From Tetrahymena elliotti 4EA (lineage: Eukaryota > Ciliophora > Oligohymenophorea > Hymenostomatida > Tetrahymenidae), in contig JH720337.1 of NCBI GenBank assembly GCA_000231825.2, positions 293,122 to 357,121 of the forward strand: 64,000 bases of DNA, in the 5' to 3' direction. Positions within the stretch are counted from its first letter, which is position 1; every line of letters starts with the position of its first letter. The notes under the pieces were generated by a model that did no database searches, had not been told where the DNA came from, and saw only the letters and a program-made list of their open reading frames with translations. This document shows, one piece after another, positions 38,710 to 52,615 of the stretch. Made by a program: the position numbers and the translations under genes.

Positions 38710-41700
38710 ATGTTAATCAAATGGATTAATATTTGCTTGTTGATATAATTTTATGGTATCTATGTAAAAGCATCTTAAATGTTAGGAAGTGATGTAATAA
38801 TGAACTATTCAAATGCAAAATATATGACTTAGATGTCATTCAAGTTTTAAATAGTTAACGCACTTACAGTATCTGATTTTCTTCAATTTAATTTACCCTT
38901 TCCTCTACATAGTGCTTTAATAGCAGATTCTAATGCTCCTACTGGATATTAAAGCCCTTATGGTTTATAAGCTTTATGGTCAACATTTGACCCAGTTACC
39001 TTAGTAGAAGGACCTCAAAATATTGTCCAGCTTTTTTGCTTAACCAGTCAATCATCAACATATATGTCCTAATTTATGTCAGGAATCAATTAAATAAGCC
39101 CTCTTACACCAGGATGGTACAAAATTCAGTTTAATCTTAAAGATCAAATGGCTTTGAGTCTTTAGAAGTAATCTTAGCTGCTCCAAATATAAACTTTCAC
39201 AGTGAGTTCTATTGATTCAAATGCAGTTCAATATGACTCTAATGAATCACATTCATATATTTACTTAGATAATCAGCCAACTAGTTCACTAGGCTTAAGC
39301 GTATCATTCGATAATCCTGCCAACCAAAATTTACTATCAGTGCTTAATTTAGTCTATTTTGGTAAATCTTTTTACATTATTAAAAAATCATAAAAATCAA
39401 TGCTAATAATTTTAAATGAGGAAATACCTCTCTCTTAAATGAAATAGTTTATGATTATAAACATAAAATCAAAAAAATTTTATTCACAAATTTAAATAAG
39501 AAATCATAATTTTAAAGTAAGCTATTTTAACCATTCAATGCTATTATTTAAAATTAATTGAAAACTACATTGAAAAAGCGTTTTATTATTCATTTTTCAA
39601 AAAAAAAAATGAAATAAATCTACATCATAAATTTTTTTTTGAAGCAAAAATTTGAAATATTAATTAAATAATTAATTTCTTGAAAATATATTTGATTTAA
39701 TCCAGTAGTTTTTATTTCCAATCTATTATTTATTTTTTGTAAATAGATTTGACAATTGATGCCACTATTATTGATTCAAGTGACAATAAAAGATTTGTAA
39801 TCTAATTGTCTGATAAGTCTTTCTTACTTACTGGTACTTGCTAAACAGCAGCAAAGACATCTCTACCAATTATTAATATTTTGTAAGCTACAGATTATTC
39901 ATGTACTGTTGATACTAAAATAAATTAGATGGTTATCATACTCAAAACTTCTGCCCTTATCAAGTAAACTGTTTTCCGTTTTAGTGTATAGGTTTAAAAT
40001 CCTGATTATGTTTGGTAAGGAGTAAATGTAAATATTTATGCTTTACATGAATATTCTTCTAATATCATTTAAACTGGGAAAGTTGTTAATGCCTTCTACA
40101 CAAATTCTTTAAGTATAGCTTCTCATTTACTTAATTTAGCTTGGGGAATGTAAGATTTACCTAGTTTACCTATGAACATGTATATTGTAAGAGGCTCCCC
40201 TCCAGCTAATCCAGGTTATGTCCCTTATAACTAAATTAATTTAAGATTTTAAATGAAAGATGCTATGCCTACTTCTCAAGAATATAGAATAATAATTTAG
40301 TTAAATACTGAAATTACTTCAAAATTATTGACCGGTTCAATCATACATAACTTGCCAAGTTTTGATAATAAAGATGTAGTTTGTAGAGAATACGATGCTT
40401 CAAACCCATCAACAAGACGTCTTGTTTGTTCTCAAGTTAGAGCCCTCACTAAGGCTTAAGAATATTTTATATCTTTCAAAATGTAATATTTAAAAAATAA
40501 CATTTTTAATTAACGAAATAAAAATTACCTTAATTGAAGGAAAATTTATTTTTCAGAAAATAATTTATTTGTATTAAATTAACAAAATTGTTAAACAAAT
40601 AGGTTTTTTGATTACGAAGTTTATGAAGCATGGCTTGATTGTTCTTCATTTGGTACAATCTAGATTTAGAGTATGATTCATATGACATCTGATGATAATA
40701 TTTTTGCTATTTCAAGAGATATAAAATTCATAAATTAAATTAGAGATGTAAATAAAGCTACAGTTGCCAATATTGATGATAATGCTTCCTTTTTACAAAA
40801 TTTAAAAAGCTTTACAAATATTGTGCTATTAATAAATGCTCAAGACTTCACAGATTACCCTAATGAAGTATACTTAACAAGTAGACCATACAGTTTTGGA
40901 AATAAATTTACTTCCTATTAAGATTACTTTGTTCCTGCTGATAACATTGATTTTATTAACTATCTTTTAACTAATTACCCAAACATTTACATAGCTTAAT
41001 TCCCTTAAACAACTAACTTCTAAGTTTATGATGTAACGAAAGCAAGTAACTAATACTCTACAGTTTAACAAACTCTCCCTAACAATATTAACAGGATAAA
41101 TACAAAAAATGGCAAAAACTGGAAATAATCTGGAGGTGATATAGTAGCATCTTCTCAGCAGATCAGTTCAACTTCAAATGGTATAAATAAATTTAAATTT
41201 TCTCTATTTTTTAATATTTTTGTAATAAAAAAAGGTTTTACTTTTAATCCTAATAGCAATTTTGACTTTTAATTATCAATTGCTATGTAACCTTAGTTTT
41301 CAGATGTAACGAATAATGCCTTCACAAATACCGCAACTACTGTTCTCCCAAATAATGTAGGAGTCTTACTTATTATGAACAGTTTAATTACTTTTAATTC
41401 CCCATCAGTAAGTAATGCTTTTTCCACACAAAGCCTGACAAGCGGTTAAAGTGATTATACTTGTATATAGGTAAAATAGTAGTTAAATAAATGATTTTTG
41501 GTTAAATTATTTTATTATAAATAATTTTAGGTACAATTTAATCAAGAAGGATAATTAGCTGCACTATTTCCTAACACTGCCTCAGCTACCAAACTTGTTA
41601 TCTAGAACATGAACTTACAAATTTTTTCTAGCAATCTATATGGATTTTAAACAAACTTAGATATTTATATTTAGACTATTGATGGTATAGCAGGTCCATA

Positions 41701-44700
41701 AAATACTTAATAAAGAAATGCTTATGTATTAATAAATGGATACTATTTAAGTGCTTCATCTTTATCAGGTATTTCTGCAGGCGTTGCAAACTTTTATTCA
41801 TCTAGCTCAGCAGGTGTTGATGGCTCTATGGTTCCTGCAATTCTAAGAATTAATGGCTAATTAAGCAATCCTTAATAAAAAATTGTTATTTTCTTTGATA
41901 ATCTTAATCCTTTATATTTTAACTAAAGTTAAGATTTGGTTGCATGTTCTAGCACTCTTCCAGGTTTAACTACTGCTGAATGCAAAGTATATGTATCTTA
42001 AAACCCTAATGTCCTTTCGTACTATTAAATGAGTAGATTTGAAGTAACAGTAAAATCACCTTCATCTGCAACAAGCTTTTAGGTTATCATCCCAATAGCT
42101 ATTCCAGCTAATAAAAGTACTCTAACTTTATATATTGGCACTATAAACTCTAACTCTGCTGTGATTCACGTTAAACCAATTAGTAAATTTACTTACACAC
42201 TTTAAGGTTCAGCTTTGGCAGCATTCTAAGCTTCAGGTACAAGCAATTATAATTATGGCATAAGTTGTACAGGTTGCAAGGTAATTATTTTAAAAAAACA
42301 TAATTTTATCATATAAATATTATAATGCAATTTATAAAAGGCTGGTGATTCATAAGATCCATTATCAATTAACGCTTCTCACTCAGGAACTGCTCCTAAT
42401 CCTAACTCAGCAGCCACTGATGTTGGAGCTGGTTTTACATTTGTAGCTGATTATCCTTTTTATGATTCTTAACTATCTGCTGTTACTAATACTCCTTCTT
42501 CTTTTGGAACATGCATTTTGTTCTTATATCGTTATATAAGCTCAACTCGCTATGGGTTATTTTGTCCTTTAAATGGAGCTTTACCATCAACTCCTATTTC
42601 TATTTCAAAATCCCTCCTTCCTTAGTTACCTATAATTAATGCTTATGGAGCATACTCAGACAAAACAGGAGCAATTTATTCTTTGTAACAAAATGTTAAT
42701 ACTCCTGCTCTTAGTCCTGCTAATATAGCTACTCCAACAGAACTTTCATCTATTGATTCTTCATAAACAGGCTATGGAATTTCTTTTACTATAAAGGCTC
42801 CAACAGATCTCCCAAATAAATTTGTAGTCTAGTAAGATTTAAAAGAATGAAATTAACAATAAAAAAAAATAAATCATTTTTGTAATAAAAAATAAGAAAT
42901 ATTAATTAAAAAATGATCTAGAATAAATTAAATTATCAAAAAACTTTTAATTATTTTTAAGGATGTTGATTTCAAATTTTTCCTTAAAATAAATATTTTT
43001 TTTTAAACAACCACTGAAAAAAAATCTTCTTAATCTCAAAAAAATTTTTACTTTGCAACCCACTTTTAATAAAATATCTATTTTCAGTGTTTAAATATTT
43101 CATGAATCCAATTTTTTATTTTTTTTATAAAAAGGATAAGTAATTCAGCTAATTTATAAATCTAGTCAAGAGCTTCATACCAAGACTGTATTTCAAAAAT
43201 TTCAACAACTATATCAGTTTGTAAAGTAGAAAATCCATCAAGTTTGTAAATTTTATAGTTTTCAATCACTGTCAAAGGTGGGCAAGTATTAAAAGATACA
43301 AGTATTTAAATAATTTTATATGGCCTTGTAACTGCTATTACAGCTAGTGATATAAATACAGTTAAAATATAGATTATGGACCCAACAGGTGTAACTACTT
43401 ATTCTTAAATATTAAACTAAGTAATTAAATTCAATAATCTGTAAGCTCCTAATCTTCCTACAACTCCAGGGGTATATGCTACAGGATTTGATGTTTCTTC
43501 TATTACATAGTCTAATTTAAATATCTAAGGACGTACATCACTTTCTTTTAATTTGCTTTTACACTCAAAATTCTTGTATAGTGGAGAAAGAATACAGGTC
43601 TAATTTGATACATTTTCATCAGTTAATTTATCATAACTTAGTGACTTAAAATGTCTAGTGTACTATGTGAATCCAGATCCTAATGCTCCTCCTGTAACTA
43701 GCATGCCTTTAAGTAATGATATCTATTCATTGTAATTCTAATCAGTTTCAAATGTACTCACATTAAATATCATTTTTAAAATAACTGGATATATGAAAGA
43801 AAGAAATTATGCAGTTTAATGTTATAATTTTAAAGTTCCATCAACACCTTCCACGGCAATAGATTTTAAATTCTTTGCTTTACCAACACTAACCCCTTCT
43901 TTAACATAAAACTAATTGTTCCCTTCAAACCCAGCTACTCTGTAAAAACCTACTCCTGCTTTATCACCTATAATGCAAGCATCTCTTTCTACATCTAAAG
44001 TCACTAAGTAATACTCTACCCCTGGAAGTTCTATTGAATTAATCTTTGAAATTGGAACAGTTAATTCAGTGATTACCAAAACAACAAGAGTACTCGTTTA
44101 TTTCCCAAATTACTATCCTCGGTTACTCTCAAGAGATGGTAATAATTTATTCTGCTTATAAAGTGATACACTTGTTATTTCTTGTAACGTAGTAGATTTA
44201 AGAGTATTAGAAATCAAGTAAAATAAATTTCAAATTTGTTGATTTATTTTAAAATTTTATTTAAAAAAAGGTATTTCCCTTAACAAGTTAACAAAGGTGG
44301 TGTACTCAAATTTACTATAAGTGGAGTGGTTCAACCATTAAATTATTCAGTAGGTAGCTTCTTAGTATTTATAGATGATGATAATAGTAATAGTGTGATG
44401 AATGAATCAATTGTTTTGTAAGATGATCCTGTTTAGTAAGATTAACTATTCTTGAAGGGAAGTATTTTTATTCAATCAGCTACTATTTCTTCTACTTATT
44501 TATTACAAAATGGTGCAAGCTACTAATTCTAAATTTACTTAAGTAGTAACATGCAATCAATAAACTATGGGTAGTATATAATAGTAAATTTCCCTCAAAT
44601 ATTTGCTTAATAGCTCAGTGGTTATACTAATCCTGTTTGCTCAATTACATTGCTAAATTCACCTTAGAAAGACTACTCTGGATAATGTTTAAATTATGGA

Positions 44701-47103
44701 TTAAGAATTAAAATCAAAGTGAATGAATTAATGACATCTGGAGCCTATTACGTTATTTCTATCAACAATATTTACAATCCATCTGTGTTTGGACCTCAGT
44801 TCTATAAGGTAACAAATAAATTAAAATCTAATTTATTTTTAAATTTTTAATGTAAAAATAAAGTGGATTATTGAAATCGGCGATGACTAATAGGAATTCA
44901 TAGCTTATAAGAGTTTTGCTTCAACTTCTAATTATGTTGACTATGTCTACTCAATTTCTCCTAAATAATAGTTAATTAATTTTGCAGACGCTTCTGGAAA
45001 CCTCATCTCTTAAATTGTAATGATTTAAGGCGTTGTTAGCAACCCCATATACATTCAAAGATAGTTAGCTTCATCTTATGTTTTTGCTCGAACTTTTAGG
45101 CTAGTAAGTTTAGCTGATTAAATTCTCTCACTTCCTCTTAAACCAACTGTAAATTAATTATTCAGTTTTTAAAAATAAAAAAATAAATAAAAATTTAATT
45201 AATTTTTAGGTTTTAGTAGGAACATAGTCAAGTTCATTTTAACTATTTTCAAGCAATGCTATTGGTAGATATAATTTGTAAATGTAAAAGTCAGGTGATG
45301 GTGAATTCTATGCTAACCTACCAACTCTATCTGTTATATTTGATGATACTAGTACATAGATCATAGCTTTTAATGAATAGCCTTTATTGGTTGATGTTTC
45401 AACTACTAATATTTTTTTAAGTCTTTCTACTTTACTCCCTGTTAGTGATTTAACTATAACTTTTTCAGTTCCAAACAATAATTCTTTTACAGGATTTGTA
45501 TTAGATCCCTAGAAATCTAAACTGACATTCACTTCATCAGTAAGGAATGGAGTTTTACCCTTCACACTCTCTTCAGTACCAGCTGCTGGAACTACTATTA
45601 AATTATCTATGGCAATTTCAGGTACAAATGCTGCATCTTATTCTCTACCTACAAACCCTATAGAGGTATTATTACTTAAATAATAATTTATCAGTAAAAT
45701 CATTTTTTTTAAAACTAATAGATATAATTCATTGCATAAGACTCAACTACTTTAGCTGTATCTGTTACATCTACTCCATCTTTAATATTGCCAACTACAG
45801 CTACCCTTACAGCATAATGTGGAAAAGCCGCTCAATTCTATTGGGGTATTTCTGTAATATATTCATATGATGCAACTAAATGCTTAATAACTCAAAACTA
45901 ATTGACTTCTACAGTAATTTTTGATTAATAAAGAAAAAAAATTAATTGATTTTAATTTAACAAACAGCTCTCAGACTCACCTGACCTTGTTTAATATTGC
46001 TTCTATTAATTTGGATAAGTTTACATAAAGGGAGGATAAACAGCAACAATAAACCTTTTAAATTTAAGAGTATCTTCATAATATAGAATTTATGGTTTAT
46101 GCATAGATGGAAGCAGTAATCAGTCATTTACAACAAATCCAATTACAATGTAAACAAATGCAAACAATGGACAAGTGATGAGACTAAAAATAGATTTTGA
46201 ATAAGCTCTAAACTCAGAATAAAGATAAAAGATAGCTTGTTTCTTAACTTTATTCTTCTAAGCTTAACCCACTAAGTAATAAATTTAAAGTTTCTATTTT
46301 TGAAATTTATTTAAACTATTTTTTTGAGTAAAATATACTTACCTTTATTTAATTTAATTTTTAGCGTTAAGTCATTTGATGGAACTTACTGTTAAGATCT
46401 CTATCAATAAAATAATAGAAGAGCTAGACTTCTATAAGCTAACTCATAAACATCATTAGATTGTACCCAATCTAATGCTGATTTACCAATTACTAGCAAG
46501 GATGGTTTATTCACATAAAACTTCTATTTTGGATAAGCTATGAATGTAGATAATGATCAAGTTTCTACTTTATTATTTAGTGCCACAAGAAAAACCTGCT
46601 TCAAGAGTTACTTTTAATCCAATTTAGTAGGTATTCCTAATATTGTCAATATATATACTGCTGCCTAAATTTCAACCTCATTACCCTCTTAATCTACTGT
46701 ATCTACATTATAAGGAACTAATTGGAGTTATATATAATTTGATCTGAAGTAAAATGGATTGATTTACATGATTATTGATACTTCTTCAAATAGTGCTCCA
46801 ACTGCTTCTTAAGTTATTCAAGGCTTAAATTCTTAAGGTAAGTCTGCATTATCATCAAGGAGTGTAGCTGTAGACTTATCGATAAGTACAAATGGTAACT
46901 TTACATTTGCGCCCTTAACAGCTGGTACAAGCTATAAAGTTTATTATGTTCTTAGCAATGAGAATCCTTTCCCAGATTAAAGTACCTTCGCTTCAGTACA
47001 AAGCGTAGATATTACAACTAATTCAATACCCATTGAATCATATGCTAGAACTATAAAGTTCTAATTGATTATACTTTCTATAATTTTAGCTATTATAATT
47101 TGA
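38710..47103 (+). CDS. Giant Ser/Thr/Asn-rich surface protein, probably GPI-anchored
   Basis: Thirteen exons with consistent phases give 2347 residues. The N-terminus is a signal peptide (MLIKWINICLLIQFYGIYVK) and the C-terminus is a short hydrophobic tail with no cytosolic residues (FQLIILSIILAIII, then TGA), preceded by a polar stretch (NSIPIESYARTIK). Both are hallmarks of a GPI-anchored surface protein. The body is low in charge and rich in Ser, Thr, Asn, Gln and Pro, with few scattered Cys and many short beta-strand-like segments (for example YVVSINNIYN-type strands and PSSLQILQFSITVKG). This suggests an array of beta-sandwich modules, but I cannot name the fold. Exon boundaries often fall between apparent modules. 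It is not one of the short Cys-periodic immobilisation antigens. The function could be adhesion or coat; this is inference. Confidence 0.8.
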
Positions 47104-47800
47104 ATTTATTTACCTTTTAATTAGATGAAAAGATCTATTAATAGAGTTTATATTAAACTTAAAACATTTATTTTGTATTTTTTGTAGAATTTTGTATGTG
47201 GATTTAAATGAATTTATTATTATATGACGTTTTGAATTTCATATTGTAGATTTTTTAAATATTGAATAAATTGAAATAAAAAATGAACTTAATTAAGTAA
47301 GTTAATGTAGAAGCATTATTTTATTAATTATCTTATTATTTTAAAATGTAAACAAAAGATTAGTTTTTTTAATATCATATTATTTTATTAATTATTAACT
47401 ATATTAGTAACCCATTATAAATTTATGTATTTACTCATAAAGCCAATATGCTTGGTGGTTTATTACTTAAAAGGTTATTTTGATCAAATTTAATTTTTTC
47501 TTAATTTCAGACACTTTGCTTAACTCAACCTAATAAATTTTGTTTAGATATTCTTTTTTATTTTCTTATTATTTTCAAAAAAAATTTGATAAACTAAATA
47601 AAAAATAAACTAAATCGAGCAAAATCTAATAATATTTTAATTTATTATCTTTAAATATTTAGAAAGCTAAGATTGTATGTAATAAGTAATATTTGATTTA
47701 ATAATTAGTTAATTAAGATATAGACATACTATGTATGTATAATAAATATATATTTTTTAACAATTTTTAATGTTTAAGTTTGTTTGTTTTTTTTATTATA
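47104..47800. other. Convergent intergenic region, 697 bp
   Basis: Holds the 3' ends of the surface-protein gene (plus) and the SNF2-like gene (minus). A/T-rich with T-runs near 47770-47830; no gene seen. Confidence 0.5.
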
Positions 47801-50800
47801 TCAGTTAGTTTTTATTTTTTTTTTTTATAAAGATTGTTTCGGATCTATTTTTAATGAAGAGTTATTAATCTTTCTTTTTTTAAGTCCTGTAAATTTCATT
47901 TATTATATTTCTGCTTTTTTAGCAGGTTTATCAGGCAAGCTTGATTTGTTTTTTTGAGTGATATTTTAGAATATTTGCTAGGTTTGATATTACTCTTTAT
48001 TCAAAAACTCCATAACATTTGGATCTTAGTTTTACTTTTTATTTAGATCAAAAAATCCCATTGCATTCTATCCATTAATTGATATCAAATCATCAAATTC
48101 TAAGTCATTATCTTTTTTTTTCTAATTTTAATTTTCGTTTCCTGTATTGATCTTTTTTGGATTTTCATCAATATCTAATATCAACTTATCAAACACACTT
48201 GATTTTTTAGAACTATTATCATTCATAAAATGATTTGTAGAACATTTTGTTAAGGCTGATTCTTTACTAAAAACTCCATATGGAGAGCTTAATTCTTCAT
48301 CAAATAGTTTTCTACAAAAAGGCTGATCTCTAAGGGGTATTTATTTCTAAGGATATTTTTCAGCTGAAATTTATTTCCCGTTATAAACAATTGGTTTGTT
48401 AGATAAGCTAGAATTATTTGACATATTCTTTTTAGAATCACTACAGTCATCATCTTCTTCAATAATTTTTAATGGAATATTGTTGCCTAATAATAAGTAT
48501 TAAATATAATAAAAAATATTGTTTTGAAAATATTACCATCTAATTTAGATGATTCTGATTTATCATTTTCTTCGAAGTCAATTTCTATCTCTAATTCTTT
48601 GAGTAAAAAATCTAAATCATTATCGTTTTATTTTTAGACTGTAAAATTAGGTGTTTAATTAGCTAATTTTTTTTTCTCGAATTTCAGCTTAGGAGGTTTT
48701 TGAATATTTGCATATTTATTCTAGAAACTATCTTCTTGAAGAGTAACTGGCTCCGTTTAATCACTTATCTTAGAGATAATTTATCTATATAAAGAAAAAT
48801 GAGACTCACTTCTTTGGCTCTAAAACTAATTTATTGGTGTCTCATCATAACCAAAATCCATAGAATTAACTTAATGATTTTAAATTTCTGAAATATTCAA
48901 GTCACAATCTATATCTTTTAAGTAGTTACTAGGAATAGTTCTGCTTTAATTTTAGTTTTTATTTTGATTTGGATTGAATTCATCATCTTCATAATTAATA
49001 TCACTTTCCTACTCATCGTCAACATATTAGTTTTTACTAAAATTATTATCTATATCTTCATAAATAGAAATAAAGCCTTCATTGAAACTTTAAGTATAGT
49101 CTGTCATAAAAACAGTTTCATCTTTCTGTTACAATTTGGATGCTTAATTTTATTTTTAATCAAAAATGTATTGTCTATTTTTCTAAATATTTGAAATATT
49201 TTTTTTTTCTTCAGTAATATTTTCAATATCATCATCAGATATTATTTCAATGTCATTTTGTTATGTAAATTTTTATTTTTCACTTTTATATTTTATTTAG
49301 TTAATATTTTTTTTTTAATCTTCAACTGTTCTTGCTTTTTTCATAAGCAATTTTTTATTCTAATTAATTTCAATCTTTATTTCTGGTGGTAGAATATCTT
49401 AGCTAGCTTGAGGATTTTATTTTTAAATATTGTTCTTTTGTTTTGATTTTTCTGTTTATTCAACATTTTTTCTACTTCTTTTTTTCTTTTATTAAACCTG
49501 TTTTAACGATTTTTATACTCTTGAAGTTTAATTAGATTATTGGTTATCTTCATTAAAGCTAATATCTATGCTCTGATTTTATCTTATTCTACTAGCTATT
49601 TAATTATCTAAATTTACCATTTCTTAAATATTAAGCAAATTATCAACTTTTTTTCCATCTAGAATCTTAGTTTTAAGTTCAAGCCATTTAACATATTTCC
49701 CTTTAAGCAATTTATCAAGTGTCCCAATACCTTCAAGCAAAAAGGTATCTACTTATTCATTAACTTAATTCAAACTATACAAGCAACCTATAGCTTGATC
49801 AATTAAATGTGGGGTCCAAGAAAACTATCAAAATAAAAAATAAATAGAAATTTAATAATAAAAAATGAAAATACTTCCAAAACTATTGCTGTTGAAAATA
49901 AAGATAATTCTATATCCTATAAATTTGTAAAAGACATCAAAACAACCCTTATTTATGGGTCTATTTTTTGTAAGAGTTCTTCTTTCTCAGCAAAATTAGT
50001 TTTTTTTTCAACTACTATGAAAGTAACATTCTTTTCTTACAAATGGACAGAAATAGTCTCAAAACATTTCTAATGATACCCAAAAATTACTATTTTATCA
50101 TTAGGCTTTTACTCTAGTTGCTTATCAATGAATTGTAAGCAGCCTCTTATTTTTGCATCCAAAGACAAAGTATAGCATTATGAATATAGACCTTTAGAAT
50201 AATTTCTATTAAATAAAAAGATTAGTTGTATCTAATTTTTTTTAAAAAGTACTAAAATATTTAATTTAAAAAATTAAAAGAATTTTATTATTATTTTAAA
50301 TCTTTTTTTACTAAAATTTTATTAAAAATTCATTAACATATTTAAAAATTATTCATTTTAAATCTTTTTTTACTAAAATTTTATTAAAAATTCATTAACA
50401 TATTTAAAAATTATTCATTTTAAATCTTTTTTTACTAAAATTTTATTAAAAATTCATTAACATATTTAAAAATTATTCTTAAACCTCTCTCTCTAGAATT
50501 GAAAAATAAATTGAAAAAATCAAAATAAGTGCAATTAGTTACCCTTTAATCCTATGGGCATTAAAAATAAGATTATTTATAATAGAAGTTATAGTCCTAT
50601 CACATTCTACAGGAACAATACCAAAATTGGTAAATTTTTGGTTATCTGAAAACATCTATCTCGTTCTTCTTATAAATCCTATCTGTTTAAGTAAGCAATG
50701 AAGCTCAATGAAATTATTTTCGGTGTTTATATATCTATCTTTAAAAGCTTTTATATTGTGAAAGCAATCAGGCCTTATAATCCTTAATAAAGGAAACAAA

Positions 50801-51928
50801 TCTTCTACAGATTATATAATACAAGAGCTGCTCAAAAGAACTACTCTTTTTCTTTTACATAAATACTCCATTAAATTTCTTTCATTTAAAAATTTGATAT
50901 TTCTCAAATAATGAGCTTCATCTACTAAAGCAACTTTAATATTTGATAGTTCATCTTTTCTTGTAGAAATTTGATCATAGCTGTAATTAAATATAAATTA
51001 ATTAATATAAACAAGAAATTCAAAGTAAAATCATACGTAGCAATAATAGCATCTTTATTGAAATCAAATTAAGTTTGATTATTATATAAAATTTAAATGT
51101 CTTTATCTTTAAGGCTAAATTGTTATTTAAGTATTGCTTTCCATTTCTAACGCTAATAAATTTTTTTAGAAATTAATATTTTTAACATAATTTTATAATT
51201 ATTTATTAATAATACTTGAGTTGAAGAAGCAATAATTAAAAATGGCATTTTATAGTCGTAAGCATAAGCAATATTAACAGCAGTTCTGCAAGAATTCAAT
51301 CCAGGATCATCAGCTAAAATTACTCTTCCTCTCATCTCAAAAGCCATTTATATGGCATCACCAATATGTTGTTGTGATAATCCAATATCATTTGCAATCT
51401 ATTAAATTAAATAATTAATTAAATTTTTAAATAAATGTTTTTAAATTATTTAATGGATAAATTTTATAAAATCAAGATATCTAACCTATTCATTGCCATA
51501 ATTAATTTCTTAGATGAGGTTTCCTTTCATATCTCTAATTTTTAGTTTGTTTCCAAAATCTGCAAAAGCTTCAGAAACAAAACTTGGAATATCTGATAAT
51601 TTCTTTTTCTTTTATTTGGCGCTAATCTAAAAATTAATCTAATTAAACATAAAAGTGATTTAGTTATGTGCATTTTATAGAGATAGTAAAGTACTTTATT
51701 CTTCATAAACGAAGCTTCATTAATATCAATAAGATATCCATTATATTTTTCATCATAAATACTTCTATTTTAATTCTTTAAAATAAGTTTTACAAGCTTG
51801 TTATTCTATTTAGAAATAGTAAATCTTACCTGTAAATATCTCTTTATAGAGGGATCTTTTAAAAGTATCTGATTGTCAACTTAAACAAGAGCTTATGATT
51901 TGCTTATCTACTGAATTGATGTAATCAT
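47801..51928 (-). CDS. SMARCAL1/ZRANB3-like SNF2 protein with degenerate ATPase motifs
   Basis: Eight exons give 1138 residues. The first 80 or so residues resemble a HARP-like beta region (VRFTISKQNNKLVKLIL). A SNF2 ATPase core of the SMARCAL1 group follows, with the usual order: GRVILADDPGLNSCRTAVNI (motif I, from about 149), WKAILKQQ (Ia), AIIATYDQIS, VALVDEAHYLRN (motif II, DEAH 245-248), LLSSS (III), KIVIFGYHQKCFETI (IV), VLMSF...IELSLFSTAIVLE (V) and WTPHLIDQAIGCLYSLNQ (VI, about 484-501). Motif I should read GLGKT; here GKT is replaced by NSC, removing the Walker Lys and Thr. Motif III lacks GTP, and motif VI lacks both Arg of the QAExRxxRxGQ signature. DEAH alone survives. The last 580 residues are acidic, Gln/Asn-rich and end with a basic nuclear signal (KKRK). 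I infer a nuclear pseudo-ATPase. Confidence 0.85.
50206..50542 (-). other. Repeat-containing intron of the SNF2-like gene
   Basis: 337-nt GT..AG intron between the two RecA lobes of the SNF2-like gene. It is the longest in that gene, and its extra length is explained by three tandem copies of a 62-bp unit. Confidence 0.75.
50294..50478. repeat. Tandem repeat, three copies of a 62-bp unit
   Basis: Copies start at 50294, 50356 and 50418 and are identical over their full length apart from the last base or two of the third copy. The unit begins TTTTAAATCTTTTTTTACTA and ends AAAAATTATTCA. Near-perfect identity in otherwise drifting intron DNA implies recent expansion. The unit is A/T-only apart from a few C; no protein-coding meaning. 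Confidence 0.95.
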
Positions 51929-52615
51929 GGATTATAGAGAGAATATTGAGATTATTATATCAACTTAAAAAGGTAAAAATGACAGTAAAATTTGTGATCC
52001 TTTTTTATTTTAGAAATTAGAATTAATAATTTTTTTTTTAAATAAAATTTGTCTGAAAATAATATTGCTCTGGTAAAATAAACAATAATAAAAAATTTAA
52101 ATTAAATAAAAAATTGCGCAATTTTAGATTGAATTTATTAGAACAAAAAAATAAAATTTTTTTTAATGAAAAAAAATAATTTTGCAAATTTTTGTTTAAA
52201 AAATGAATTTTGATCAAAAAATTAAATTTATTTAGCAAAAATAAAATGAAATATAAAATAAAAAGAAAGTAATGCCTTTAAATTGAATTGCTGTAAGTTA
52301 TCAATTGTAAATTAATGTATTTCAATTCTAAATAAAGTTTTGCTATACTTAAGCTGACTTGATGAAATTGGTAAAGCCTTCTATTCTTTCCTAAAGTCTT
52401 AAATTTTTCTAGTCTGATTCCATTATAATCAGATTGCAAGAAATTTCAAGAAAAGATACTAAATAGTGTGCAAAATAGCAAAAAGTAAGCAATAACTTGT
52501 AAAGAAAGTAGAAACAGATAATTAGAATTAAAAAGCTAATCAATCTTTTTATTAAATTTACTAAATAGAAATTAGTAGAAGAAAAATATTTATTTAATCG
52601 AATTATCAATCAACT
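51929..52615. other. Divergent promoter region between SNF2-like and sirtuin genes
   Basis: 687 bp between two outward-facing start codons. The left part is A/T homopolymer DNA; near 52360-52450 the sequence is slightly GC-richer. No motif that I can name, but shared promoter DNA makes co-regulation of the two chromatin-type genes possible. Confidence 0.5.
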
